From positions 124,001 through 188,000 of the forward strand of contig JACDTU010000021.1 of assembly GCA_022376465.1 (NCBI GenBank): 64,000 nucleotides of DNA, read 5' to 3'. This document shows positions 34,522 through 44,218 of the stretch, piece by piece (the first letter of the stretch is position 1; every line of letters starts with the position of its first letter). The notes beneath the pieces were generated by a model. The model had not been told where the DNA came from, ran no database searches, and worked only from the letters and a program-made list of their open reading frames with translations. This DNA comes from Cubamyces lactineus. Taxonomy: Eukaryota; Basidiomycota; Agaricomycetes; Polyporales; Polyporaceae. The position numbers and the translations under genes were made by a program.

Positions 34522-37159
34522 ATGTCCAACTCGCTCACTCAGCTCGTTCCTGTCCTTGACGGTTCGAACTACCCTCAGTGGGTCGACCTGATGAAGGCTT
34601 ACCTTCAGCAGCAGGAGGTTTGGCTCGTCGTTGAGCCTCCTGAGGGCATCGCTGCCCCTACCCTTGAGGAAGACGGTAGAAACCGGAGCGAAGTCGTCGC
34701 CTGGAATCAGATGATGATGAAGACGATGGGCTGTATTCGCCTCCGGCTCAGCCCCGAGGTGAGTAGCCTTGTGAAAGACAAGGCGACTCCCAAGGAGCTG
34801 TGGAGCGCCCTTAAGAGCCTCTACGGGACTACCTCGTCGATGGGTGCCTATAGTTTCTATAAGGCCGCCACCAGTGTGCGCATCCCGTCGAATGAGCATC
34901 CCGGCCCTGCGATCGCTAAGATCCAAGGGAACCTTGACCAACTGAGCGGTGCGGGGATTAACATCCCTATGAACCTGCGTGCCTTGATGATCTTGGACGC
35001 AGCGCCGCCGCGGTATGAGACCGCAATTCAGCTCTGTCTTAATGACAATGAGCTAGCGGACCTGACCACTTCTGATGCTCGGGAAGCACTTGTGGCTTCC
35101 TGGGAAGTGTCGGTGACAAAGGGTAACCGCAAAGTTGGCGAGGCAAAGAAGCTCAGTGCTGTCAAGCGCAAGGGCAAAGATCCTGCCTTCAAGCAGCAGC
35201 AGCAGCAACACCGCAACGGTGACTCGCAGCAGCAGCAGCAGAAGGGCAAGGGCAAAGCTCGGCGAGGGAAGCGTAAGGGTCAGAAGTCTTCAGACCATGA
35301 CCACGCCCACCTTGCTTCCACCGCGGCCATCTCTGACGGTCCTACCACGACTGTCGATCCGCGTGCGCTTCTGCGCAAGCCTGTCCGGGTTAACGGCCCT
35401 GAGGGTGAGTCAAAGTATCCTACCCTCAAGCGTGCCTTCAACCTTGCTCGCGACCTCGACATCACGCCCAGTCCTGAGCGCATTCGCACTTTGGAAAGCG
35501 TAATTAAGGTCAGCGACAAGGGGGAGGGTTCTAGCCAGATCGTCGAGATCGACTCGGACAGCGCGGACAGTCACTCGTCGAAGCGGACTCGCCTTACCTT
35601 GGCTGAGCGCATTGACTGGACTGAAAGGGATGACGATGCGGAATCCACTGTCTCCTTCGGCTACGAAGATGACGACGTGGACATGGAGATCGCCAATGCG
35701 GCTGGTCTCTATGAGCAGTATGACGAGCAAGTGCGGTCAGTACTTCTCACTCTGCCCTACAGACAACACGCTGATGCGCTTCTTTCAGCAGCAACATGTA
35801 ACAGCGTGGATGGATCTGCGGTAGTTAGATTGCGGAATCCTGTCTGTATTTCGTCTGAACAATGTAGTCATTCTGTTTCATTCGCGGAATGTGCTCGTTG
35901 CAAGGGCAAGAGTAAGGCTGACCAAAATCCTCAATGGATGCTTGACTCGGGCGCATCTCTCCATTTCACCAATGATATGGATGATTACATTGAGTATGCG
36001 CCGCTAAGTGAAGACATTGTTGTTCATACTGCGAATGGCGTTGCCTTTGTCAAGGGATCTGGGACTGTTCTTCTGAACTGTCCGTTACCATCTGGCGGTC
36101 ACACGACAGTACGCATCGCACCTGTCTACTTTATGCCAGATTTATCTATCCGCCTTCTTTCTATGGGAGAATTCCTTCAGAAAGGAATGCGAGTGAGCGG
36201 AAATGCTGAGAGAGTCAGCATCTTGCAAAGATCAGGAAAGCCATTCCTGGTTTTTCATCCACGCACTCCCAATGACACTGTCTACTGTGTCGAGTCGCTT
36301 CACGCGAGGGATGCGTTGTATATCTTTCCAACAGTCTGTAACCTTGATTACCAGACCATGCACCGTCGCTTGGGTCATCCTTCCAAGGATGTGCTAAGGC
36401 ATGCAAGGGAACACACTGCAGATTTCCCTACCATTGAGTTCCCTAAGGAGGAACCTCTATGCCGTGGATGCGCAGAAGGGAAGATGCCCTTACGGTCCTT
36501 CCCGCCATCCGTTCGACGCGCTTCTCGTCCTTTTGAGATTATTCACTCGGACTTGAAGTCATTCCCCATCGACTCCTACCACAAATACAAGTATGCGATC
36601 ATGTTTCTCGATGATCATACATCGTATGCTTGGGCTGTGTGTCTGCGCTCCAAGGATGCTGCGCTCACAGCGACAAAACACTTCCTTGCCAACGTCGAGA
36701 ATCAATTCAAGACAAAGGTACAGAAGTGGATGTCTGACGGTGGAGGAGAGTACAAGTCCAAAGCATTTGATGCATTGCTTAAGGACAAAGGCATAGAGAT
36801 ACTCCAGAGTGTTCCGCACCAGCCTCAGCAGAATGGCCGTGCTGAACGACTCATGCGAACTCTTTCAGACAAGGCTGAAGCTATGCGCTTTGACGCCTGT
36901 CTACCACAATCATGGTGGGAATTTGCGATTGAGCACGCTGTTCATGTGTATAACCGCACGCCTTTACGCCGCTTGAAGTGGCGAACCCCCTATGAGGCGT
37001 TGAATGGTGAAGCTCCATCTATCAAACACTTACGTGTGTTTGGGTGTGGTGCCTATGTGCACTTACCGCCTGCAGTACGAACCAATAAGCTCTCGCCTAA
37101 GTCAGAACTTATGGTGTACATTGGGGTCGCCCCCGGTAGTCATGGCTTTCGGTTCATGC
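34522..37159 (+). pseudogene. Copia polyprotein, first part: Gag, protease, integrase
   Basis: ATG 34522 opens a frame that runs without stop up to the chromovirus. Gag-like N-domain: VLDGSNYPQWVDLMKAYLQQ, as in the copia/UBN2 group. Then a Gln/Lys/Arg-rich nucleic-acid-binding stretch (QQQQQHRNG, KGKARRGKRKGQK) with no CCHC knuckle that I can find. Protease D-S-G-A: WMLDSGASLHFTND. The GAG-pre-integrase zinc region (H..H..C..C) ends LCRGCAEGKM. Integrase D,D,E: IIHSDLKSFP, WMSDGGGEYKSK, QNGRAERLMRTL. It breaks off after GSHGFRFM, where the nested element begins. Absence of a CCHC motif is seen in several copia lineages. Confidence 0.92.
37155..37159. repeat. Chromovirus target-site duplication CATGC, left
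   Basis: Matches 46090-46094 across the nested element; joining at one copy restores the copia frame (TTC ATG CGG TCA). Confidence 0.95.
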
Positions 37160-37699
37160 TGTTACGAATGTACAATAGGTATTGCGACGTCTCGACGAAC
37201 TGGTAACGGTTTCTAGTACTTACTCTGTACGATACAAGTATGGTAGGCTCTGGGACTCCAGCTACGATTGTATATGGCGGATTCTATGGAACAGTCTCGT
37301 ATTATCTAGGACTTTCCATGCACAGTTACTTCTGCACAGTGCACAGTCGCTTCCGCGCAGTGCACAGCGCTTCTGCACAGTACACAGCAGCACTGCCACA
37401 GTGTTACTAGGTTCGACTAGCGCTGACTACTATGCACCAGAAAGTCCTTGTATACGCTAGAACGTTCCGTCTACAGGCTGGTATACATGTATATAAGAGG
37501 CGACGCCATAGAGCGACCCTCAGCTTTCAGTCTCTTCGCGAAATACGACTTTGATTGCTCGTTAACTCGCTTTCAACTGCAAATACTACTACGCGCTTAT
37601 CTTCGACAAGCTAGGGCTAGTAGCTGAATAGATATAAGCTCTCTATTCATTGACGTCTTAAGGCTTGATAGTTTAAGAGTCACGCTCGAAAGCGTAACA
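37160..37699 (+). repeat. Chromovirus 5' LTR
   Basis: Starts TGTTACGA and ends CGTAACA. Contains a cluster of CACAGTGCACAG-like repeats at about 37320-37390, TATA box TATATAA at 37490-37496, and the probable RNA 5' end near 37521. Confidence 0.95.
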
Positions 37700-38601
37700 T
37701 TAGACTGAAAGCTTTAACCCTCCACTTGTTAAAAGTGCAGAGGCCTACGTCGGAAGACAACGACTACGAAACGCATCAGAACTCTCTCTTGCTCGTAACG
37801 TACAGAGAGACGATAGTCAATACGGAGGGAACTACACAACCCCCATTGCGACAATCACCCAGGGTACTAGGCGGAAGGAACAAAACACTGCCGAGCTTAC
37901 CACCACTCGCGATCCCGGAGAATATAGTTGCTCTCCCAAGATCGCCAGGAGGATCCCCATTCCCCTTGATAAGAGGTTTTAGCTCGACAATCCCTTACGT
38001 AGAAAGTACCAGTTCGACATCGTCGGGTCGGAGCACTCGAGTATCGGAACAAGAACCCGCGTTTCAGAGAACAGACGAGTGGAGAGAATATAGGAATTCT
38101 CTGGCCATTCAGGCGGAATTAGGAGTAGCAATAGGCGTACCCATTCCAACCCGAGCGAGTCCAGGAACGGATAGTTCGGATCGATCGACTCCAGAAACTA
38201 GTGTTGAAGAAGCATCCTCAACGGCAGGGATATTCTATCGGAGAACACAGCTTCCGGTGCACGCGATCGATACACTTCGAGTTATAGCAGATAACTTGGA
38301 AGTACTAGGACAGGAAGACTTCACGAGGAGATATCACGCGACTCTCGAACGAGCCCATCGATACATAACTCAGGTCATCCAGACACTCGAATTTATTCCA
38401 AGACAAGCTGTTACGCCTCCAACGAGGGTACGGAACTTTGCGGGATATCTTCAGAACCAGATTGACTACCTGCGAGCAAAGGTCCTTAATCCGGAGAACT
38501 ACGCAGATATAGACCTCGAAGAAAATCTTAGGAAATTTCGTAGTTGCCTCCGAGCTAGGGAACTACATCAGGCTTTCCTACGACAAGCACAACGTGTATG
38601 A
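37672..38601 (+). CDS. Chromovirus ORF1, AUG-less frame before gag
   Basis: The frame is open from 37672 to TGA at 38599-38601 and contains no ATG at all. The translated text looks like protein: a Ser/Thr/Pro-rich first half (GFSSTIPYVESTSS, TRVSEQEPAFQRTDEW) and a helical second half (HAIDTLRVIADNLEVLG, RFAGYLQ-like and LRKFRSCLRARELHQAFL). It may use a non-AUG start, be reached by splicing, or form the N-terminal part of Gag. Its stop overlaps the gag start as ATGA (38598-38601), in a different frame. No homologue recognised. Confidence 0.5.
   Translation, partial: FKSHARKRNIRLKALTLHLLKVQRPTSEDNDYETHQNSLLLVTYRETIVNTEGTTQPPLRQSPRVLGGRNKTLPSLPPLAIPENIVALPRSPGGSPFPLIRGFSSTIPYVESTSSTSSGRSTRVSEQEPAFQRTDEWREYRNSLAIQAELGVAIGVPIPTRASPGTDSSDRSTPETSVEEASSTAGIFYRRTQLPVHAIDTLRVIADNLEVLGQEDFTRRYHATLERAHRYITQVIQTLEFIPRQAVTPPTRVRNFAGYLQNQIDYLRAKVLNPENYADIDLEENLRKFRSCLRARELHQAFLRQAQRV
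37702..37713 (+). promoter_or_regulatory. Chromovirus self-primer binding site
   Basis: AGACTGAAAGCT lies two bases after the LTR and is the exact complement of AGCTTTCAGTCT at 37522-37533. That segment starts about 26-32 bases after the TATA box, where the RNA should begin. This is the arrangement used by Tf1, whose RNA 5' end folds back to prime reverse transcription. Confidence 0.72.
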
Positions 38602-40502
38602 GTTCAGCTGAACCATATAGTTGTTCAAGGTTATATCATCTCTACAACTCCGACAAAGCTCGGGACGTATACTATCGAGAAAGCGTAGACAAGTGGAATT
38701 TTTGCACCAACGAAAGGTGTCCACTTCGGTACAACACTAAGGAGGTTCCAAACGTCAAGCACGCATCGGCTTTAATCCTAACACACTCCTCACAAGAGCG
38801 GGATATTACTAGTACCCACGGACGACAACCCGCGGTAGTCAAGAAACCACTACTTGCTGGAAAAGCTACTGGTCGGATTAATAGTCCGAGAGTTGCGTCA
38901 GGATCATTTCCGACTTCAAGAGTAGGAACCCCGAAACCTCAAGAATCCGAATCACCTAAGGAATCAGGTCCATCCTTCAAGGAGAAAGGAAAGGAGACCG
39001 AACCGTCTAAGGTAGAGGACTCGGACAAGGAGGACGAGACTTTTCGGACAACGGTCGAAGCACCTGAACCGAAAATCGAAGAAACTGTTCGGATTAAGGT
39101 CATAGTACCTGCACCGAAGACAGAAGACACTCGGATCGAGGTAGACACACCTGAACCGAGAGAAGAGCATATTCAGACAGAGGTCGAGGAGACTAAATCT
39201 GAATTGGAGTATACTAGTCGCAGCGCAACCCCAGAATTTGTACGAAAATCAGTACCATCGTACATGTCGGGAACAGCGACAGGAGAATCCATTTCTGGAG
39301 CCCATAGGTATGCGTTCACTCCGCAAGGGCAAAGCTCTGAAGGAGGAAGGTACGGGTCTTTATTCAGTGGACCAAACCCCCAGGCAACAGCAAGTTCTGG
39401 AGGAGTTATTAATCCTTCTGGAGGTGGAGGAGGAGGCGGACCAGGTAGGCCTGGAGGACGGCCTGACCCTGAGCCTTCAGATCCCCACTCCCCAGGAGGA
39501 GGACCACCAGGACCACCGGGACCACCAGGACCAGACCCAGACCCGGAACCGCAAGAAGCTCCAGGAAATGCGCCAGGAAATGTGCCGCAAGGACAAGGGA
39601 AAGGCAAGATCAAGGACCCTGAGGTCTTCAACGGAGACCGAGACAAAACCAGGTCCTTCCTCAATCAACTGTTCCTGTTGTTCACGGCACGGCCCCACGA
39701 CTTCGTTAATGACTACACGAAGGTGGCAACGGCCCTATCCTTCATGGAAGGGGACAATATAAACTACTGGAAGGACATCACAATTCAGCGAGCTGAAGAG
39801 GAAATTAGACCGGGAGTCTATCGAGGATTTGACTCTTGGCCGGTCTTCAAAAGGAATTTCCTGCTCGCATTTGCCCCAGTAGACGAGGTGGACGACTCTA
39901 TGGTTAATCTCACGACAATACAGCTCAAGGACTACTCTTCAGTTGATGAGTTCAATGCGAGGTTCATGGATCTAGCTCTCAAGGGAAAAATTCTGGACCC
40001 AGCAGCGCAACTGGCCCTGTACAGGAATGCGCTTCCAGAATATTTACTTAAGAAGATATCCATGTCGTACCCTCCGCCGACGACCATTGAAGAGTGGATG
40101 ACTAGGACTAAGGAGATCGACCATAGCTATCACCTTACGGAGAAGATTTTGGCTAATCGCAGAGGACGCAAGGCCAAAACCTCGAAGACTAGGAAGAATG
40201 TCAAGACGGTTAATATCGAGGACGACTCGCTCGATATTAACAAGCTCTCTGTCAAGGAGAGACAGGAGCTGCAAGACAAGGGACTATGTTTCCGGTGCAG
40301 GAAGCCGGGACATATTTCCAGAGACTGTCCTTCTAAACCTAAGAAGCCCGGCAAACCCGTCAGTCGGAAGGTACGACAGGTTACCGACGAGGACTTAGAG
40401 GACGAGTCTGAGGAGATCTCAGACGAAGAGGACGAAGAGGACGAAGAGGACAATATTTCTATTAACGCACTCAGGGCTACAGATTTTGAGACGGGTTTTT
40501 AG
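38598..40502 (+). CDS. Chromovirus Gag
   Basis: 634 codons from ATG 38598 to TAG 40500-40502. The first half is low-complexity: Lys/Glu-rich (KGKETEPSKVEDSDKEDE) then Gly/Pro-rich with a collagen-like run (GGPPGPPGPPGPDP). The capsid region follows (ADKTR-like start at FNGDRDKTRSFLNQLFLLF, ALSFMEGDNINYWKD, FLLAFAPVDEVDDSM, SVDEFNARFMDLALKG). The nucleocapsid CCHC knuckle is LCFRCRKPGHISRDCPSKPK. The end is acidic (DEEDEEDEEDNIS). A -1 shift just before the stop would give Gag-Pol. Confidence 0.92.
   Translation: MSSAEPYSCSRLYHLYNSDKARDVYYRESVDKWNFCTNERCPLRYNTKEVPNVKHASALILTHSSQERDITSTHGRQPAVVKKPLLAGKATGRINSPRVASGSFPTSRVGTPKPQESESPKESGPSFKEKGKETEPSKVEDSDKEDETFRTTVEAPEPKIEETVRIKVIVPAPKTEDTRIEVDTPEPREEHIQTEVEETKSELEYTSRSATPEFVRKSVPSYMSGTATGESISGAHRYAFTPQGQSSEGGRYGSLFSGPNPQATASSGGVINPSGGGGGGGPGRPGGRPDPEPSDPHSPGGGPPGPPGPPGPDPDPEPQEAPGNAPGNVPQGQGKGKIKDPEVFNGDRDKTRSFLNQLFLLFTARPHDFVNDYTKVATALSFMEGDNINYWKDITIQRAEEEIRPGVYRGFDSWPVFKRNFLLAFAPVDEVDDSMVNLTTIQLKDYSSVDEFNARFMDLALKGKILDPAAQLALYRNALPEYLLKKISMSYPPPTTIEEWMTRTKEIDHSYHLTEKILANRRGRKAKTSKTRKNVKTVNIEDDSLDINKLSVKERQELQDKGLCFRCRKPGHISRDCPSKPKKPGKPVSRKVRQVTDEDLEDESEEISDEEDEEDEEDNISINALRATDFETGF
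40493..40502 (+). promoter_or_regulatory. Predicted -1 ribosomal frameshift site GGGTTTT + TAG
   Basis: In the gag frame the codons are ACG GGT TTT TAG. With the preceding G this is the heptamer G-GGT-TTT, fitting X-XXY-YYZ exactly, with the gag stop as the next codon. The -1 frame continues without stop into protease. Confidence 0.7.
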
Positions 40503-42661
40503 GCAGGCAAGCAGACACGACGCCTGACTTGCCCAAGGAACTGCATGTAACTATTGTAACCAATACAGAGCGGAGACGCAGTGCTCTGCTGATACCCGGT
40601 TACATGCAGGTTCAGGACAAAGCCGTCGAAATCAAGGGGCTCATCGACACTGGTGCGGATGCCGTGATCGTCAATAAAAAGATTGTGGACAAGTACAACC
40701 TTCCGACAGTCAGACTACCGAAGACTCTGACTTTCCGGAACGCGGACGATAGCGTTAATAGCATGGGAACCATTACCCATCGGGTGGAGGGGACATTTAA
40801 TCTACACGGGAAGAAGCTCCCAACAAATTGGTATGTGGCCGACATTGGGCGGGACGATGTCTTATTCGGCATGCCATGGATCCGCAAGTACAATCCTAAT
40901 ATCGACTGGGAAAGTGGACGCATTACTTTCAAGTCGGATATTATCAAGAAGCAGCAGCAGATCCATAAATACCAATGCGAGCACGACCCACCCGAAGGGA
41001 TGCTGTGGAATTTCCCAGTAAAACCTCTAAATCAAGATCTGGTCGTATCGTTCGTACGTGCTATACCGGACGAGGACGACGCAGACCCAGACTCCGAAAG
41101 GCTTACATTTAATCCTTCGAGGGCCATCGAGCTATGGTACCGCAAGAAGAAAATCCGAAAGATTAATAAGTCTACGGAGATCGCTATAGCAGCGAAGAAA
41201 GACCAGAAGGAGAAGACCTTGGACGAAATCCTACCTGATTTTGTAAAGGACTATCGACAGGTCTTTGAGAAAAAGGCAGCAAGTAGATTTCCGCCCTCGA
41301 GACCATGGGACCATGCTATCGAATTCAAGAAGGACTTCGACCATCATACCAAGGGGTCTTGGAGGAAAATCTACCCTCTGACCTATACGGAACGTATAGA
41401 ACTCGACAAATTCATTGCGGAGAACCTCGAGAAGGGCTACATTCGAAAATCCAAGTCTCCACTAGCCTCGCCGTTTTTCTTTGTCACCAAGAAGGATGGG
41501 AGTCTTCGACCTGTTCAAGACTACAGGGCTCTTAACGAGGGGACTATCAAAAACGCATATCCCTTGCCGCTCATCAGCGACATCATTGACCGGCTGAAAG
41601 GGGCCACAATATTCACCAAGCTCGACGTGCGAGCAGGGTACAATAATGTTCGCATCAAAGAGGGTGATGAGTGGAAAGCTGCGTTTATAACACCCAGCGG
41701 ATTGTTCGAACCGACAGTCATGTTTTTTGGTTTGTGCAACGCACCGGCCACATTCCAGAACATGATGAACGATCTCTTCCGGGACATGCTTCAGGAAGGA
41801 TGGATGGTCATTTACATGGACGACATCCTGATATTCTCAGACAATGTCGAGGACCATCACAAACGCACGCGAAGAGCTTTACAGCGACTTCAAGACAGTG
41901 ATCTATTCCTCAAGGCGGAAAAATGCGAATTCGACAGACAAGAAGTCGAATTTCTAGGATCAATAATCCGGCCAGGGGTAGTCGCTATGGATCCAGTAAA
42001 GCTCAAGGCAATTATCGAGTGGGAACCACCGAAAACAGTCAAGCAGGTTCAGGCATTCCTAGGGTTCGGTAATTTCTACCGACGGTTCATTCGGGATTAT
42101 TCAAAGATAGTCCGACCCCTCACGGAATTAACCAAGAAGGACCAGCCTTTTCTGTGGACCTCTGATTGTCAGAAAGCATTCAATACACTCAAGAAGCGGT
42201 TTACTGAAGAACCGATCCTACAAATCCCGGATCCGGAGAAACCATTTCAGATTGAGTGCGATGCTTCTAAGGTCGCAACAGGTGCTGTACTACGACAGCA
42301 AGGAGAGGACGGACTATGGCATCCTTGTGCCTATTTGTCCAAGTCCTTTACTCCTGCGGAACGGAACTATCAGATTTATGATAGAGAATTGTTAGCCATT
42401 GTTCGAGCTCTCGAAGCATGGCGACATTTTTTGCAGGGTTCCCCACACCCTACAGAAATCCTATCAGATCACAAAAATCTGACCTACTTCCGTACGGCGC
42501 AGAAGTTAAATCGCAGACAGGCGCGATGGCATTTATTCCTCTCGGAGTTCAACATCGTAATCAAGCACCAGCCCGGAAAATCCCTCACTCAAGCAGACGC
42601 CCTTTCTCGGAGATCAGGGCATGACGGGGGGAAAATGACAACAAGGACGTTGTATTACTAG
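40499..42661 (+). CDS. Chromovirus Pol: protease, reverse transcriptase, RNase H
   Basis: In the -1 frame relative to gag, open through TAG at 42659-42661, with no ATG near its start, so it is expected as a Gag-Pol fusion. Protease D-T-G: IKGLIDTGADAVIVNKK. RT: RPVQDYRALNEGTIKNAYPL, KLDVRAGYNNVRI, YMDDILIFSDNVEDHHK, FLGFGNFYRRFI. RNase H: IECDASKVATGAVLRQQ, YDRELLAIVRALEAWRHFL, LSDHKNLTYF, then QADALSRR at the end. All expected catalytic aspartates are visible. Confidence 0.93.
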   Translation, partial: LGRQADTTPDLPKELHVTIVTNTERRRSALLIPGYMQVQDKAVEIKGLIDTGADAVIVNKKIVDKYNLPTVRLPKTLTFRNADDSVNSMGTITHRVEGTFNLHGKKLPTNWYVADIGRDDVLFGMPWIRKYNPNIDWESGRITFKSDIIKKQQQIHKYQCEHDPPEGMLWNFPVKPLNQDLVVSFVRAIPDEDDADPDSERLTFNPSRAIELWYRKKKIRKINKSTEIAIAAKKDQKEKTLDEILPDFVKDYRQVFEKKAASRFPPSRPWDHAIEFKKDFDHHTKGSWRKIYPLTYTERIELDKFIAENLEKGYIRKSKSPLASPFFFVTKKDGSLRPVQDYRALNEGTIKNAYPLPLISDIIDRLKGATIFTKLDVRAGYNNVRIKEGDEWKAAFITPSGLFEPTVMFFGLCNAPATFQNMMNDLFRDMLQEGWMVIYMDDILIFSDNVEDHHKRTRRALQRLQDSDLFLKAEKCEFDRQEVEFLGSIIRPGVVAMDPVKLKAIIEWEPPKTVKQVQAFLGFGNFYRRFIRDYSKIVRPLTELTKKDQPFLWTSDCQKAFNTLKKRFTEEPILQIPDPEKPFQIECDASKVATGAVLRQQGEDGLWHPCAYLSKSFTPAERNYQIYDRELLAIVRALEAWRHFLQGSPHPTEILSDHKNLTYFRTAQKLNRRQARWHLFLSEFNIVIKHQPGKSLTQADALSRRSGHDGGKMTTRTLYY

Positions 42662-44151
42662 GGCCAGAACTTTTTGCCAAAGCTGTCAACGTTGAGCTAC
42701 AAGAGCGCATCCGTGATAGCAAGCTACGGGACAACTCGGTAGTAGAGTACATTACTCTAAAAGGAAAGGCTACCAAACGCCCAGAGTTCGGCAAACCAGA
42801 AGATTGGTCCGACGACGACGGAATACTCCTGTACAAGAACAGAGTATACGTTCCACCAGATAATCAATTGTATCGTGATATAGTCAAGATGCATCACGAC
42901 GCACCGATTATGGGACACCCAGGAGTCCAGAAAACCTATGATCTGGTTAAACGGGAATATATGTGGCCAGGCATGCGGAAATTCATCGCGCAATATGTCA
43001 AAGGTTGCGCCGCTTGCCAAACAAGCAAGGTCAATACGCATCCCATTAAACCAGGCTTAATTCCCATTCAACACAGTGGGGATACTAGGCCTTTCCGGAC
43101 AATTACCATGGATTATATCACCGATCTACCAGAATCGGATGGTTTTAATGCCGTCCAAGTGGTAGTCGACCATGATGTATCCAAAGCAGCGGTATTTTCC
43201 CCTTGCACCAAGAATATTACGGCAGAAGGAGCCATGGATATTCTGCAAAGGGATGTGTATCGCAGATTCGGACTACCTGCGAAGGTCATCTCGGATCGAG
43301 GGCCGCAATTCATATCCAAGGCATTCAAAGAACTACACAATAGCCTCGGAATTGAAACGGCACTCAGCACGGCCTACCATCCTCAGACAGATGGGGAAAC
43401 GGAGCGAGTAAATCAAGAACTCGACTTAGCACTTCGGCTCTACTGTGCTAACAATCCGGAGAACTGGGCCAAACTGCTGCCTCAATTCGAATTCGCGCAC
43501 AATCAGCGGACACACTCTGTCACGGGAAAATCCCCGTTTGAGCTACTCTACGGGTTTCAGCCAGAGGCCGTTGGGACAGTCCGAACCACCCCAAAACATC
43601 CAAGTACGGAGCAGAGGCTTCAAAGTCTTCAGGAAGCCAGGGAGAATACAATAGCGGCGCATGCGCAGGCCGCCGCAGCTATGTCAAGAAGGCTCCCCGC
43701 TGCGCAAGTTCCGCTGAAGCTCGGAGACAAGGTTCTTCTCGATACAAAGAACCTCAGGCTTCCATATGTCTCCAGGAAGTTGATTCCAAAACGAGTGGGA
43801 CCGTTCACCATCGTCAAGGTCTTGGGACCGGTTACATTTAAGTTAAAGCTTCCGGAGAAATGGAAGATACACCCCGTCTTCCACGCAGCGCTACTTACCC
43901 CGTACCACACAACTAAGGAGCACGGACCAGACTATGTCCGACCTCCACCGATTCCCACTCCTGAATCAACTGAAGGAGAGGAATGGGAGGTAGAAGCAAT
44001 TCTGAGCCACCGCACTAGAGGTACCCAAAAGCAGTATCTAGTGGCTTGGAAGGGCTGGCCCGCATCGGAAAATTCTTGGGAACCAGAAAGACATCTCAAG
44101 AACGCGCAGTCGATCTTGCGCAACTATAAGAAGAGGCACAAGTTGTCGTGA
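42625..44151 (+). CDS. Chromovirus Pol: integrase with GPF module and chromodomain
   Basis: A frame shifted -1 from the RT frame, open from 42625 (after TGA 42622-42624) to TGA 44149-44151. No gap in family sequence: VVLLGPELFAKAV follows directly from the RT frame's end. Integrase Zn finger H-H-C-C: HHDAPIMGHPG ... GCAACQTSK. Catalytic D,D,E: ITMDYITDLP, VISDRGPQFISK, HPQTDGETERVNQ. GPF module: PKRVGPFTIVKVLGPVTFKL. Chromodomain near the C-terminus: WEVEAILSHRTRG, YLVAWKGWPASENSWEPE. The chromodomain reads histone marks and steers integration in this family. Confidence 0.92.
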   Translation, partial: RGENDNKDVVLLGPELFAKAVNVELQERIRDSKLRDNSVVEYITLKGKATKRPEFGKPEDWSDDDGILLYKNRVYVPPDNQLYRDIVKMHHDAPIMGHPGVQKTYDLVKREYMWPGMRKFIAQYVKGCAACQTSKVNTHPIKPGLIPIQHSGDTRPFRTITMDYITDLPESDGFNAVQVVVDHDVSKAAVFSPCTKNITAEGAMDILQRDVYRRFGLPAKVISDRGPQFISKAFKELHNSLGIETALSTAYHPQTDGETERVNQELDLALRLYCANNPENWAKLLPQFEFAHNQRTHSVTGKSPFELLYGFQPEAVGTVRTTPKHPSTEQRLQSLQEARENTIAAHAQAAAAMSRRLPAAQVPLKLGDKVLLDTKNLRLPYVSRKLIPKRVGPFTIVKVLGPVTFKLKLPEKWKIHPVFHAALLTPYHTTKEHGPDYVRPPPIPTPESTEGEEWEVEAILSHRTRGTQKQYLVAWKGWPASENSWEPERHLKNAQSILRNYKKRHKLS

Positions 44152-44218
44152 AGGACTCAACCCACTCCTCACCCAATATCTCTTCGAATTTTCTGAACAA
44201 ATTTCTCCTCTATTCACT

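Noticed and set aside
37182..37460. 92-codon frame present twice (also 45572-45850)
   Set aside because: It is LTR sequence; the duplication is simply the two LTRs.
39173..39664. Reverse Gly/Pro-rich frame within chromovirus gag
   Set aside because: It is the complement of the collagen-like Gly/Pro region of Gag, not an independent gene.
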